NCBI GenBank assembly: GCA_934561555.1
Contig: CAKTGQ010000004.1
Span: 1 to 64,000 of the forward strand
Length of the DNA: 64,000 bases
Source: an uncultured Faecalibacterium sp.
Lineage (GTDB): Bacteria; Bacillota; Clostridia; Oscillospirales; Ruminococcaceae
Direction: 5' to 3'
This document shows, piece after piece, positions 7,997 to 15,732 of the stretch. The position numbers were made by a program, and so were the translations under genes. How positions within the stretch are numbered: position 1 is the stretch's first letter; every line of letters starts with the position of its first letter. Under the pieces are notes generated by a model. It did no database searches, had not been told where the DNA came from, and saw nothing but the letters and a program-made list of their open reading frames with translations.

Positions 7997-8411
7997 GCGT
8001 TGTAAGCGTTGTGCGTCTCACAGTTGAGCAGCACATAGTCCTTGATGCTGTGGATGGTGATTTTCTCCTCACCCACATACAGCTCACCACCCGAATCTCC
8101 GTAGACCTTGAAGATGGGCTGTGCCGGGAAAGCAAAAGTTTTTTTGAGCGTTGCTCTACTCTCCAGCCGGATGCTCCTCTGCCCATCCACGCTCCACCGC
8201 TGGGGCTTACAGTTGAATGTCAGCTCCATCTCGGCGGCTTTCTGGGCAGTAACATCAAAGGCAAGGGCATCCTTGCAGACTGCCATCCGGAAGAAATCTG
8301 GATCATAGGTGTCCTGCAACTTCTGATACCCCACCGGCGACAGAAGCCACGCTTTGACTGCTGCGGTCTTGGCTGGCAGGCCGTTGAAGAAAAAGGCTTT
8401 GTATTTGATTG
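7997..8411 (-). pseudogene. Siphophage distal tail (Dit) protein fragment
   Basis: The reading frame KYKAFFFNGLPAKTAAVKAWLL...YDPDFFRMAVCKDALAF...MELTFNCKPQRW...IHSIKDYVLLNCETHNAYN matches the middle and C-terminal part of Dit-like tail proteins of Firmicutes siphophages. It lacks both ends. At about 7997 it is spliced to the next tail gene in a different frame, a deletion that removed the Dit C-terminus and the start of the tail protein. At about 8411 it abuts an IS3 OrfA fragment beside the short palindrome GATATTGTCAATATC (8411-8425). Confidence 0.7.
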
Positions 8412-8423
8412 ATATTGTCAATA

Positions 8424-8666
8424 TCAGTTGACAGATACCTGCTTGCGCAGGGTGTTCAATTCTTCGGCCAGACTCATTGCGGTTTGCGGCGTATGCGCTC
8501 CGCCTCCGATGTCCAAACGTCCCTCTCTGGCGGCCTTGACCCATCCGTACAGCGTATCTACCGGTATCCCCAATTCGGCCGCTGCTTTCGATGATCCTAT
8601 TTCATTCGATAGCTTTACGGCCTGCACCTTATATTCCGTGTTGTATTTTCGTTGATTCCGAGCCAT
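8424..8666 (-). pseudogene. Truncated IS3-family transposase OrfA
   Basis: 80 codons beginning MARNQRKYNTEYKVQAVKL behind AGGAGG. The HTH of IS3-group OrfA is clear (GSSKAAAELGIPVDTLYGWVKAAREG, residues 24-49). The protein normally continues as a leucine-zipper region after SLAEELNTLRKQ, but here it ends four residues later at the junction with phage DNA. OrfB and terminal inverted repeats are not present. It could have provided the breakpoint for the neighbouring rearrangements. Confidence 0.8.
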
Positions 8667-8722
8667 CTTTTCTTGCCTCCTGTTTGTCCTTTGCTATATA
8701 TTGGCTCTTTGAGTTCCCTATG

Positions 8723-9415
8723 TCAACTTTTATTGTACAACACCACTTTTCCTTTTATATTTTTCTGTGCCAGCAGCACCGAACTCCACGCCAGACTCTT
8801 GCTTTTCTCCCGGCGGTCGATCCACAGTTCTTTTGTGTACTCGCCGTTCCTGCCTTTCCGTACCTCGTATGAGAATGGCAACCCAGAGTAGGTTTTAAAT
8901 CTTACCCCGGCATAAGCCAGAACCACACCCCATAAGTTTTCTTCTGTCGGATCGGTCCTCCACCGCTTCATCGCTCTGTATCTCCGCTGCCGCTCTGCTC
9001 CGACACTGATTTTTTCTGTGCTTGGATAGTACACACCTTTCTGATATGGCAGGTACGAAGTGACAGAGGCTTTGGAAAGCTGAAGATTGTTTGCGGTTGA
9101 GAGGATGGCTTCTTTATAACTCTGTGTTTCTCGATACTCTTCAAAAGTGTCCTGCAACTTCTCCGCCACTCCCGATTCATACATACCGGCTGTGATGAGC
9201 AGCTTTCTTCCTTTGATGGGGTTCAAACTCAACTCATCACCGATGGCCTGCAAGGACATCTCAGAATTATAAAGCGCCACAGCAGCATCCATCTGCTCTT
9301 TCAGGTTCTTTCCTGCATCGTACTCAGGCTTCAGCCTCTTCCGGCCGCCACCGGGCTTCCGGGGTTTATATGCTCTTTTCTCTCCCACGCTCCTCACCCC
9401 ACCATCATTACTCAT
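8723..9415 (-). CDS. HTH protein of a mobile-element family (paralogue 1)
   Basis: 230-residue basic protein with two HTH-like segments: MSLQAIGDELSLNPIKGRKLLITAGMY (about 50-76) and LQLSKASVTSYLPYQKGVYYPS (about 108-129). A C-terminal module reads LWGVVLAYAGVRFKTYSGLPFSYEV...WIDRREKSKSL. The same order of modules is seen in the gene at 9925-10680, so the two are paralogues. I do not recognise a named family; sigma-region-4-like or excision/transfer regulator roles are possible. The ATG at 9415 overlaps the VOC gene stop, giving coupled translation. The N-terminus is rich in Lys, Arg and Pro, typical of a DNA-binding tail. Confidence 0.65.
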   Translation of the reverse strand: MSNDGGVRSVGEKRAYKPRKPGGGRKRLKPEYDAGKNLKEQMDAAVALYNSEMSLQAIGDELSLNPIKGRKLLITAGMYESGVAEKLQDTFEEYRETQSYKEAILSTANNLQLSKASVTSYLPYQKGVYYPSTEKISVGAERQRRYRAMKRWRTDPTEENLWGVVLAYAGVRFKTYSGLPFSYEVRKGRNGEYTKELWIDRREKSKSLAWSSVLLAQKNIKGKVVLYNKS

Positions 9416-9791
9416 GCAGCTCCAGCGGCAGTCCATCTGAGTCATGGAAGAAAGTCATCTTTTTACCTGTATAATCGTCAACCCGAATCGGCTCACATTC
9501 AATCCCAACTTCTGCCAGTTCATTCACTGTCTGCTCCACGCTCTCAACGCAGAACGCAAGGTGACGTAACCCACAGGCCTCCGGTCGGTTCACACGCTTT
9601 GGAGGATTTTCCTCAGCAAAAATCTCCAGTTCCGTGTGTTCATTGACACGAAGATCCAGCTTCCAGTCCTTACGCTCCGGGCGATAGTTTTCCCGGATGA
9701 CAGCAAAGCCCAGCTTGTTCACATAGAAATCCTTTGATGCTTCGTAGTCAGATACGATGATTGCAATATGATGTATTTTTGAAAAATTCAT
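9408..9791 (-). CDS. VOC (glyoxalase-like) family protein
   Basis: 127-residue protein of the vicinal-oxygen-chelate superfamily, closest in pattern to YaeR/GloA2-type proteins. Features are the N-terminal HHIAIIVSDYEASKDFYVNKLGF, the paired beta-alpha-beta-beta-beta modules, metal-ligand candidates His near residue 6, Glu in LEIFAEEN, His in LRHLAFCV and the terminal LPLELHE. The exact substrate is unknown. The ATG at 9791 is preferred because GGAG is 10 bases upstream; the GTG three codons earlier is too close to it. It lies between two mobile-element HTH genes and overlaps the following gene. Confidence 0.85.
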   Translation of the reverse strand: MNFSKIHHIAIIVSDYEASKDFYVNKLGFAVIRENYRPERKDWKLDLRVNEHTELEIFAEENPPKRVNRPEACGLRHLAFCVESVEQTVNELAEVGIECEPIRVDDYTGKKMTFFHDSDGLPLELHE

Positions 9792-9924
9792 TTTTCTCAC
9801 GCTCCATTTTTATTCTCATTTTATTTTCGTTATAAACTATACGACAACCTTCAAAAATTACCGTGTGAACTTCTGGAGTTCGGTTTGTCCACACGGTTTG
9901 CATATTCATGGTTCTACTGTTTTT

Positions 9925-10680
9925 TTACAATTCCTTTTTCTTGGAACATACGCCGAGACGAAGAAAAATCGGATAAAGATAGCTTGCGCCAAAAGTTCCG
10001 AGTTCCTTTGGCCCATCTACGCTACCCTTTTCCTTCTGAAGTTCTCTTGCCCGATGAAAAGCCTTTATCACAGTTGCCCGTGTCACGCTCTTCTCCTTTC
10101 GGTTGAAGTAAATCTCTCCACCTCTCACGGTGTACTTCATCGATAATTCATTTTCTGTTTTAAACGGATAGTCTGCAAATGCCACGATTGCATCCCACAA
10201 ATAGTTTTCTATATCATCTGACGCCACATTGTCCAGTAGCTTCTTATATGCAACTTTCCTCTTTCTATAGAGTCTTCCGCCCTCCGCATTCAATGTTGGA
10301 CACGACATCATGTAGATACCTTTTTTATACGGCAAGTATGCATTCACAGAAGCCTTTTTCAGCCCTGTGTTATTCATAATCTGCTTGAGACTGCATCCTT
10401 GAGCATACATAGTCTGAATTTTTCGACTCATTTCAGTACTGTAATATCCGGCAGTAATTAGGATTTTTCGGATTTTCAGAGGAGTCATTTGCATAGCATC
10501 TGCCATCTCTCTTAATGTCAGAGCGTCTGCTGAGCGTTCTTTCCGATCATCAAAAGGTTCTCCAACGAGGTCAACCACAGTCTTTAGCTGCTCCTTAATT
10601 GCCTCATCTCTGTCATAGTCAGGCTTTTTCCTTGGTCGACCACGCTTGGATTTTTCAGCAGTAGCTTGTTTGCTTGGCAT
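9925..10680 (-). CDS. HTH protein of a mobile-element family (paralogue 2)
   Basis: 251 residues with the same architecture as the protein at 8723-9415: a basic AT-hook-like start (KSKRGRPRKKPDYD), HTH LTLREMADAMQMTPLKIRKILITAGYY (about 54-80), HTH-like GLKKASVNAYLPYKKGIYMMS (about 105-125), and LWDAIVAFADYPFKTENELSMKYTV...YFNRKEKSVTRATVIKAFHRA at the C-terminus. The GRPRKK motif suggests minor-groove binding. The C-terminal 35 residues (GPKELGTFGASYLYPIFLRL) are absent from paralogue 1. It starts 4 bases after the stop of the coiled-coil gene and is likely co-transcribed with it. Confidence 0.65.
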   Translation of the reverse strand: MPSKQATAEKSKRGRPRKKPDYDRDEAIKEQLKTVVDLVGEPFDDRKERSADALTLREMADAMQMTPLKIRKILITAGYYSTEMSRKIQTMYAQGCSLKQIMNNTGLKKASVNAYLPYKKGIYMMSCPTLNAEGGRLYRKRKVAYKKLLDNVASDDIENYLWDAIVAFADYPFKTENELSMKYTVRGGEIYFNRKEKSVTRATVIKAFHRARELQKEKGSVDGPKELGTFGASYLYPIFLRLGVCSKKKEL

Positions 10681-10684
10681 TATA

Positions 10685-11011
10685 TCACTTCAACTTCTCG
10701 ATAATATCGTCAGCACTGACACCCTCGGCCAGCAGCTTCTTCACGAGATTTTCCGCTTCGTTCTTCTTCGCTGCTTCGGTGGCTTTCTGATCAGCGGCGG
10801 CTTTCTTAGCTTCCAACTTGGTCAGTTCCTTCTGGGTGGAGTTGAGAGCTACTTTTTTCTCTTTCAGATCAGCTTTCAGTGTGTCGATGTTGGCGGTAAT
10901 GGAAGTGATTTCAGCAGTCAGAGAAGCGATGAATTCCTGCCTCTCTATAATCTGAGATGCGAAGTCGTTGGTGACTTTCGGTTTGTTCTTGTTACCTTTG
11001 GTTCTGGGCAT
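10685..11011 (-). CDS. 108-residue coiled-coil protein
   Basis: MPRTKGNKNKPKVTND followed by a long predicted coiled coil (about residues 18-85, with ITSITANIDTLKADLKEKKVALNSTQKELTKLEAKKAAA) and a short ending LLAEGVSADDIIEKLK that resembles a small helical hairpin. No enzymatic motif is present. AGGTATTATACT precedes the ATG with GGAGG-like bases. It is the first gene of a unit with the two HTH paralogues and the VOC gene. The charged start suggests nucleic-acid contact. Confidence 0.65.
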   Translation of the reverse strand: MPRTKGNKNKPKVTNDFASQIIERQEFIASLTAEITSITANIDTLKADLKEKKVALNSTQKELTKLEAKKAAADQKATEAAKKNEAENLVKKLLAEGVSADDIIEKLK

Positions 11012-11084
11012 AGTATAATACCTCCGAAAGAATATGTAAGATTTGATGTTAGTATAACATTGTGGGTATCAGATGGCAATACTA

Positions 11085-12629
11085 TCAGCATTCTATTCCT
11101 AGAATTCTAAACGCACGTTCCAAATATTTATAAAGGCTTAACTTCTTTTGATAAACCTGTTCAGCTTCGATTCTCTTTGATTTCCAGCCTTTGCACCCTC
11201 CTAAATCTCGAAGCCATTCATACAATACATAATCTGGATCTGGCACTGGCAAACTTATAGTATTCCTACTGAATTCATCTTCATCATATTCCTCGTCAAA
11301 TTCAGTCTGGAGCATTGTTTCGTAGTCTCTTCCGATATACATCACCGTTTGAACAACTTTAAGGTTCTCAAAATTTAACGACAGAAGATAACTAAGAAGT
11401 TCACTTTGTTTCCTTTCCTCAACAAACGATTTCAAATCTAAAGACATTAAATCAACTACTCTGTACTCGCCAGTTCTTTCTCTACTTCTTTCATATTCGT
11501 TTTTATATTCTTCAACCGCAAGCCTATACACAGTTTTTAGAATTGGTGTACAGCTATGAATTGATATCGCTGACTCTTCCGCAGCCACATAACTATATAG
11601 TTTTTTGTTATCCCGTCTTGGCAAAAGTGGATACCAACATCCAACTGGACCATTGTCACTTTCTTCTATACTTCCCCACCACATTACTAATGGTGCTGTA
11701 TTGGAAATATTATAGTCTGTTGCAACAAGAGAGCCAAATCCAAAGGACGGTGGGGTTGTTAACCCTAAAGGGCGAAATGTCGATTTGTTTAGCTGATTGC
11801 AGATTTTGATTCCATATTTCAAAAATGCGTAACCAACTTGCTCCTCTGCATTATACGAGGAAAACATTCCCTTTTCCTGCTGATATGAACTAGTATTGTA
11901 ATACAGGTAGTTAGCTTTCTGCGTTTCTTTTAGCTTAGTTTCATAAGCAAGTACTTCCTCATCTTCCTTTGCCAGTATGGTAGGCCACACAAAATCAATA
12001 GATTCTGCCTTGTGGTTACGTTCATTATAAAACATACGAACGCAGTCAAAATAAACTTCAATATTCTTTTCGTTTGCCAATTTCTTAATTTGGGATTCTC
12101 TATACGAATAAGCATTACTATAAACAAAAATATAATAAACAAGAAGCTTGCTATTCTGAGGAAGAAGCTCTATAAGAGCAGACAAATCTGTTCTAGTTCG
12201 CCCACCTGTATATAATCCATCATCTATATAGACATATATCTTACTGGATTCCGTAAAGTCTGAACACTGACTATTGAACGACGATCCCAATTTTTCTGAT
12301 ATAATATCATATAAAATTTTCTGACTCGACCCTTGTTCCTGTGGATTTGCAAAAATAACATTATCAAAGGAATCTACTTGGGCACAAATCTTCTTTAAAA
12401 TTGCATCCAACGCCTCTTCAATTGCTTCACGGTTATAGTACTGTCTGGTTAGCACATGAAGCATTTCCTCCAGAATCACGCTTCGATCCTCTTCATCAAA
12501 CTGGCCGACCCATTTCAAAACGTGATTATGATCCAATGGTCTGGAAAGCTCACCTTTACGGTAGGAACTAATGATAGTTGAAATCGCACAAGCTAATTCA
12601 TAATCCGTCATATCATTCAACCATTTCAT
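11085..12629 (-). CDS. PRTase-CE-like conflict-system protein
   Basis: 514-residue protein with a phosphoribosyltransferase-like core: the strand-loop YVYIDDGLYTGGRTRTDL (about residues 132-149) fits the PRPP-binding DDxxxTG motif. A second conserved block FRPLGLTTPPSFGFGSLVATDYNISNTAPLVMWWGS (about 285-320) is shared by proteins of the PRTase-CE group described in conflict systems. No transmembrane segments are seen. The role is inferred to be a nucleotide- or tRNA-targeting effector. It is preceded 18 bases upstream by a structured RNA-like element, and an AAGGTG site precedes the ATG. It may form one island with the NDT and TIR-like genes at 13.3-15.7 kb, although a broken rightward gene lies between. 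No reverse transcriptase is present, so this is not an obvious retron. Confidence 0.65.
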   Translation of the reverse strand: MKWLNDMTDYELACAISTIISSYRKGELSRPLDHNHVLKWVGQFDEEDRSVILEEMLHVLTRQYYNREAIEEALDAILKKICAQVDSFDNVIFANPQEQGSSQKILYDIISEKLGSSFNSQCSDFTESSKIYVYIDDGLYTGGRTRTDLSALIELLPQNSKLLVYYIFVYSNAYSYRESQIKKLANEKNIEVYFDCVRMFYNERNHKAESIDFVWPTILAKEDEEVLAYETKLKETQKANYLYYNTSSYQQEKGMFSSYNAEEQVGYAFLKYGIKICNQLNKSTFRPLGLTTPPSFGFGSLVATDYNISNTAPLVMWWGSIEESDNGPVGCWYPLLPRRDNKKLYSYVAAEESAISIHSCTPILKTVYRLAVEEYKNEYERSRERTGEYRVVDLMSLDLKSFVEERKQSELLSYLLSLNFENLKVVQTVMYIGRDYETMLQTEFDEEYDEDEFSRNTISLPVPDPDYVLYEWLRDLGGCKGWKSKRIEAEQVYQKKLSLYKYLERAFRILGIEC

Positions 12630-12646
12630 AAAATCACCTTCGCATT

Positions 12647-12731
12647 CTTAGCCACATTCTCATGTGTTGCCTGCTGCTCACCACGGAGAGGTGTGCAAAG
12701 TTTCGAGCAGCAATGGGAGCCCACGCTCCCA
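12647..12731 (-). ncRNA. Structured RNA-like element, copy A
   Basis: On the minus strand: hairpin 1 (TGGGAGC/GCTCCCA), then GCTGCTCGAAA, TGCACACC, a 7-base loop, GGTGAGCAGCAGGCAAC (outer stem GCTGCT/AGCAGC, inner stem CACC/GGTG), hairpin 3 (ACAT/ATGT), and GGCTAAG. Copy B at 18505-18589 is also 85 bases and has identical conserved blocks, but hairpins 1 and 3 are different sequences that still pair. It forms the 5' leader of the PRTase-CE-like gene. The RNA class is not recognised. Confidence 0.55.
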
Positions 12732-12778
12732 CAATTCACGTGGTTTCCTCTATGATATTACATGGAGGTGTAAATCAC

Positions 12779-13252
12779 ATGAAGAATAAATTAGACTGGT
12801 TCGATGAAAACTGGAATTGAGGTGTACGGCCCACGCGGATGCTGTATGAGATTCTACTCTCCCCTACTTACCGGTGGCCATGGAAAGTGAAAGAGGTATA
12901 TTCGTTTAAGCGGTGAGCGGAATTTCCAAGGTGTCCACGGTGCGGAACCACTATGGAACGCGAATACCAATGCTTCTGCGACCGATGCGGCCAACGGTTG
13001 AACTGGAGTGGGTTTAATGAATGTGAAATGAAGTACATGGGGTGGGATGGGCCAGAAGATGACGAGGACGACTCTAACATCGACTGTAAGCAAGTGGATG
13101 ACGCCAATCAAAAAGATTCCGCCAAGATAAACCGAAAGCCACGGTTCCCCATGGCTCCAGTATATCACAAGGTCAGAAGAAAAACAGCCTTGTGGAGAAG
13201 ATTATTTGGGATTCCGCTGGCATTGATGTCTATAACAATAGTATTTTTATAA
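12779..13252 (+). pseudogene. Zinc-ribbon protein gene interrupted by two in-frame TGA codons
   Basis: One reading frame starts with ATG at 12779 behind GGAGG and continues to 13252. It encodes MKNKLDWFDENWN, TGA (12818), GVRPTRMLYEILLSPTYRWPWKVKEVYSFKR, TGA (12914), then EFPRCPRCGTTMEREYQCFCDRCGQRLNW and an acidic, then hydrophobic, C-terminus. The two CxxC pairs (CPRC ... CDRC) form a zinc ribbon, and the frame stays open and protein-like across both stops. The likeliest reading is a decayed gene with two nonsense mutations. An independently translated downstream piece could start at the ATG at 12953. It is the only gene in this accessory region on the plus strand. Confidence 0.6.
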
Positions 13253-13301
13253 GTCACATGCACTTATAACTCTCATCTTTACTCTTCGCATATGCTTATT
13301 C

Positions 13302-13697
13302 TCAATCAATTTTTTCCATATCATTCTTCAGGGGGTGCGCTTCCCATGCAGTCAACTCATCAATAAAAGGCTCATAGATATCATTGAGCAAAAATATTTT
13401 TTTTCCAAAGTAAAAAGCAACAGCAATTTCCGCAAATGTATTAGCACCAATATAGTTCTTTTGACCCCTTTTTTTATTATTAACTACAAGGATTGCATAT
13501 GTATTAACATCAGCAATTGCATCAAAATGTTTTTTTGAAACCATCCTTTTGTAAGCATTTATTTCCTCCGGCTTAATACTATCCCAATCATCTTCTTCTG
13601 GCAATATTGCATTATAGCCTTTTTGCGTTATGGGAATCGCACATTTCCTCATATCATCCAAAAACTGCATACTTCCCGACACAACAATATTTTTCAC
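13302..13697 (-). CDS. Nucleoside 2-deoxyribosyltransferase-like protein (NDT-A)
   Basis: 131-residue Rossmann-like protein with the NDT superfamily pattern: an N-terminal strand and turn KNIVVSGSMQF, DAIADVNTYAILVVNNK in the middle, and GANTFAEIAVAFYFGKKIFLLNDIYE, where the Glu after TFA matches the NDT catalytic nucleophile position. NDT-fold proteins cleave N-glycosidic bonds of (deoxy)nucleotides, and in defence systems can deplete nucleotide or NAD pools. The GTG at 13697 has AAAGGTGAG 7 bases upstream; an alternative GTG is four codons earlier. It follows NDT-B by 16 bases and is the last gene of the TIR, NDT-B, NDT-A operon. Confidence 0.7.
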   Translation of the reverse strand: MKNIVVSGSMQFLDDMRKCAIPITQKGYNAILPEEDDWDSIKPEEINAYKRMVSKKHFDAIADVNTYAILVVNNKKRGQKNYIGANTFAEIAVAFYFGKKIFLLNDIYEPFIDELTAWEAHPLKNDMEKID

Positions 13698-13713
13698 AAG
13701 CCAACTCACCTTT

Positions 13714-14196
13714 CTACAAATAAAATTTGTTATTTTCCAGATCCGTCAATAACTTTTTTGTAATCAAATTATTTTCTTCTCCGTAAGGAGGAAGCTGTTT
13801 ATTTTTTTCTATATAGGAAACAAATTCTTCAACACCAATTATACTTCCTTCAGGAACATAGAGCGGAATATCAACCGGAGGTTCCTTATAATACAATGGA
13901 ATTTTTCGTTCAACCAATCGACCGATTTCATAGCTAGTTGTCTTTCCAATGTATCCGTTAGGGTTCCAAACATATACAAAATCAGACCGAAATGCACGGT
14001 GAAAAACTAGAGTCTGTATATCCACATGCGAATACGTTGGATTATCTGACAACAATATAACAAAGCCATCTTCATTCTTTTGTATCATCGATTTCTTTGG
14101 CGAAAGAATTGTATGTCCACTTTTTTCAAAAATATGTATTGCCGATACAATATTATCGTAATACTTTCTAAAACTTCCGATGATACATCCTGTCAC
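13714..14196 (-). CDS. Nucleoside 2-deoxyribosyltransferase-like protein (NDT-B)
   Basis: 160-residue protein. It opens CIIGSFRKYYDNIVSAIHIFEKSGHTILSPKKS, the first strand and helix of the NDT fold, and continues DFVYVWNPNGYIGKTTSYEIGRLVERKIPLYYKEPP, with Glu in SYEIG at the catalytic position. The rest differs from NDT-A, so the pair are distant homologues rather than a fresh duplication. It starts at GTG with AGGAGG 8 bases upstream and lies 15 bases after the TIR-like gene. A role in nucleotide signalling or depletion with the TIR-like protein is inferred from the fold and neighbours. Confidence 0.7.
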   Translation of the reverse strand: MTGCIIGSFRKYYDNIVSAIHIFEKSGHTILSPKKSMIQKNEDGFVILLSDNPTYSHVDIQTLVFHRAFRSDFVYVWNPNGYIGKTTSYEIGRLVERKIPLYYKEPPVDIPLYVPEGSIIGVEEFVSYIEKNKQLPPYGEENNLITKKLLTDLENNKFYL

Positions 14197-14211
14197 TTAC
14201 ATACCCTCCTC

Positions 14212-15732
14212 TTACAAATTAAATTTCCCTGAATATAGCCAATCCGATCCAATATCATCGACGTTTAATCCTATAGTTTTTAACCGAGAAATAAAGGCCT
14301 GTCTTTTTTCAGGCTGATCCGTCAAATCAATATAGTTGATACCAGCCAAATCACTTATGCTACGTTGCTTACCAATACGTACAATAATCGTAGAATTAGG
14401 ATATAGAGCCATTGCCATGCCCGCTTCCACAAGGACATTTTGCCGTGGCTGCGGTTCATAACCAAAGTTTTCTCCTTCTTCCCAAAATTCTTCTTTCAAC
14501 TTTGCCTCATCATCTCCTGTAAAAATCACAATAATACCCTTGGAATTTTTCATTCCAGCCTTAATTACTTCCAAGGTTGACGGTGCCCCTTTATTGGTCA
14601 TTTTAACGGCTCCTTCCCATTCCAGAGGATAAATGTCTAAAGAGCGTAAAAATGCAAATACATTTCGCTTAATGTTAAGGTTGCGCCCGTGTACAACAAA
14701 TACTGTTTTTTCTTTTTCGGCCATACTAGTTTCCTCCTTCATTTTATGGATGCTTAGGTTTTCAATTTCTTCCGTTACTAGATATATGCGGTTCAAATAC
14801 AGATTAAAATTTAGCATAGTTATATCACTACGCTTTTTCAACTTACTAATTAATCGAATCAAGCCTGTGTCACCATTCAAATATTTTTCGCATAGTTCCG
14901 TGGATATCCATGTTCTCACACTACACAAAAACGTCAACTGCTCATTGCTTGTCACAATCATCTGCAATAACTCAATTGAACATGTCGACGTAAAATAAAA
15001 CAAGCCAATCTGTTTATACAATTTAATCCAAAAGAAAACATTTGATAGGGGCGTATTAGCAGACAAATAATCATATGTATATATTCCACAGGACAATCCG
15101 CTAGGAATTGTTGCATCAAAATAATCCATATATGACCGAATATAGCTTTCTGTAACTAGTGTATTTACCGAATCCTGATCCCTGATGGATATTCCGCGCT
15201 TTTGATACGTCGGATTCAACAAATGGTGCGTAATTGCTTGATTTCCCCTATTCTGAATCGCTTCCTGCAAATAAGGAACATTATTTTTTTCTTCGAGTAT
15301 ATTGTATATACGATTTGTGGTTAATATATCATTTGCAATGTATAAAGTAGTATTCTCTCTCTTTGGAACAAACATAATACTACTTTCAGCCAGTACTTGC
15401 CATAAGTCATTAAAATAATTTGGAAAAAGCAAGTTTTTTCCCTTATACTGTTCCTGCTTCGAAGTAACCATTTTTGCAAGACTATTATATGTCGTTGCAA
15501 CGACAAATTTTCCTGTCATAAAAAAGGAATAAAACTCTTCAAATACTGCATACGCATATTTACTCTCAAAAAGAAATGAAGCTGATAATATCAGATCCTT
15601 AGGTGAACTCAATAAAATAAAACGTATGTCATTAGTAATAGATCTTTCAACGATTTTATTATAAGTTCCTTGAGTCTCCAGTAGTTCACGATCCAAAAAA
15701 TGAAGAAAGCAATCCTGAAAATTAAAGTTCAT
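14212..15732 (-). CDS. TIR-like (PF10137-type) nucleotide-binding protein with a large N-terminal domain
   Basis: 506 residues. Residues about 343-490 are a TIR-like domain of the 'predicted nucleotide-binding' type: KTVFVVHGRNLNIKRNVFAFLRSL, GAPSTLEVIKAGM, GIIVIFTGDDEA and RQNVLVEAGMAMA, with Glu (about 436) at the NADase catalytic position. This domain is the effector in some cyclic-nucleotide-activated defence proteins. Residues 1-330 are an unrecognised, helical, probably sensor region. The ATG at 15732 follows GGGGGA; an upstream TTG at 15762 is possible. It is the first gene of the operon with the two NDT-like genes. All three products act on or resemble enzymes of nucleotides, which suggests abortive-infection defence. 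Confidence 0.75.
   Translation of the reverse strand: MNFNFQDCFLHFLDRELLETQGTYNKIVERSITNDIRFILLSSPKDLILSASFLFESKYAYAVFEEFYSFFMTGKFVVATTYNSLAKMVTSKQEQYKGKNLLFPNYFNDLWQVLAESSIMFVPKRENTTLYIANDILTTNRIYNILEEKNNVPYLQEAIQNRGNQAITHHLLNPTYQKRGISIRDQDSVNTLVTESYIRSYMDYFDATIPSGLSCGIYTYDYLSANTPLSNVFFWIKLYKQIGLFYFTSTCSIELLQMIVTSNEQLTFLCSVRTWISTELCEKYLNGDTGLIRLISKLKKRSDITMLNFNLYLNRIYLVTEEIENLSIHKMKEETSMAEKEKTVFVVHGRNLNIKRNVFAFLRSLDIYPLEWEGAVKMTNKGAPSTLEVIKAGMKNSKGIIVIFTGDDEAKLKEEFWEEGENFGYEPQPRQNVLVEAGMAMALYPNSTIIVRIGKQRSISDLAGINYIDLTDQPEKRQAFISRLKTIGLNVDDIGSDWLYSGKFNL

Noticed and set aside
12647..12731. attC/integron recombination site
   Set aside because: The GTTGCCT and AGGCAAC boxes do not fit GTTRRRY/RYYYAAC and no integron integrase is present.
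11085..12731. Retron (structured RNA plus effector)
   Set aside because: A structured element and a PRTase-fold protein are adjacent, but no reverse transcriptase gene is found in the window.
12779..13252. Whole-region stop codon reassignment (TGA read as Trp)
   Set aside because: All neighbouring genes are free of internal TGA and several use TGA as a normal stop, so reassignment is not supported outside this one frame.
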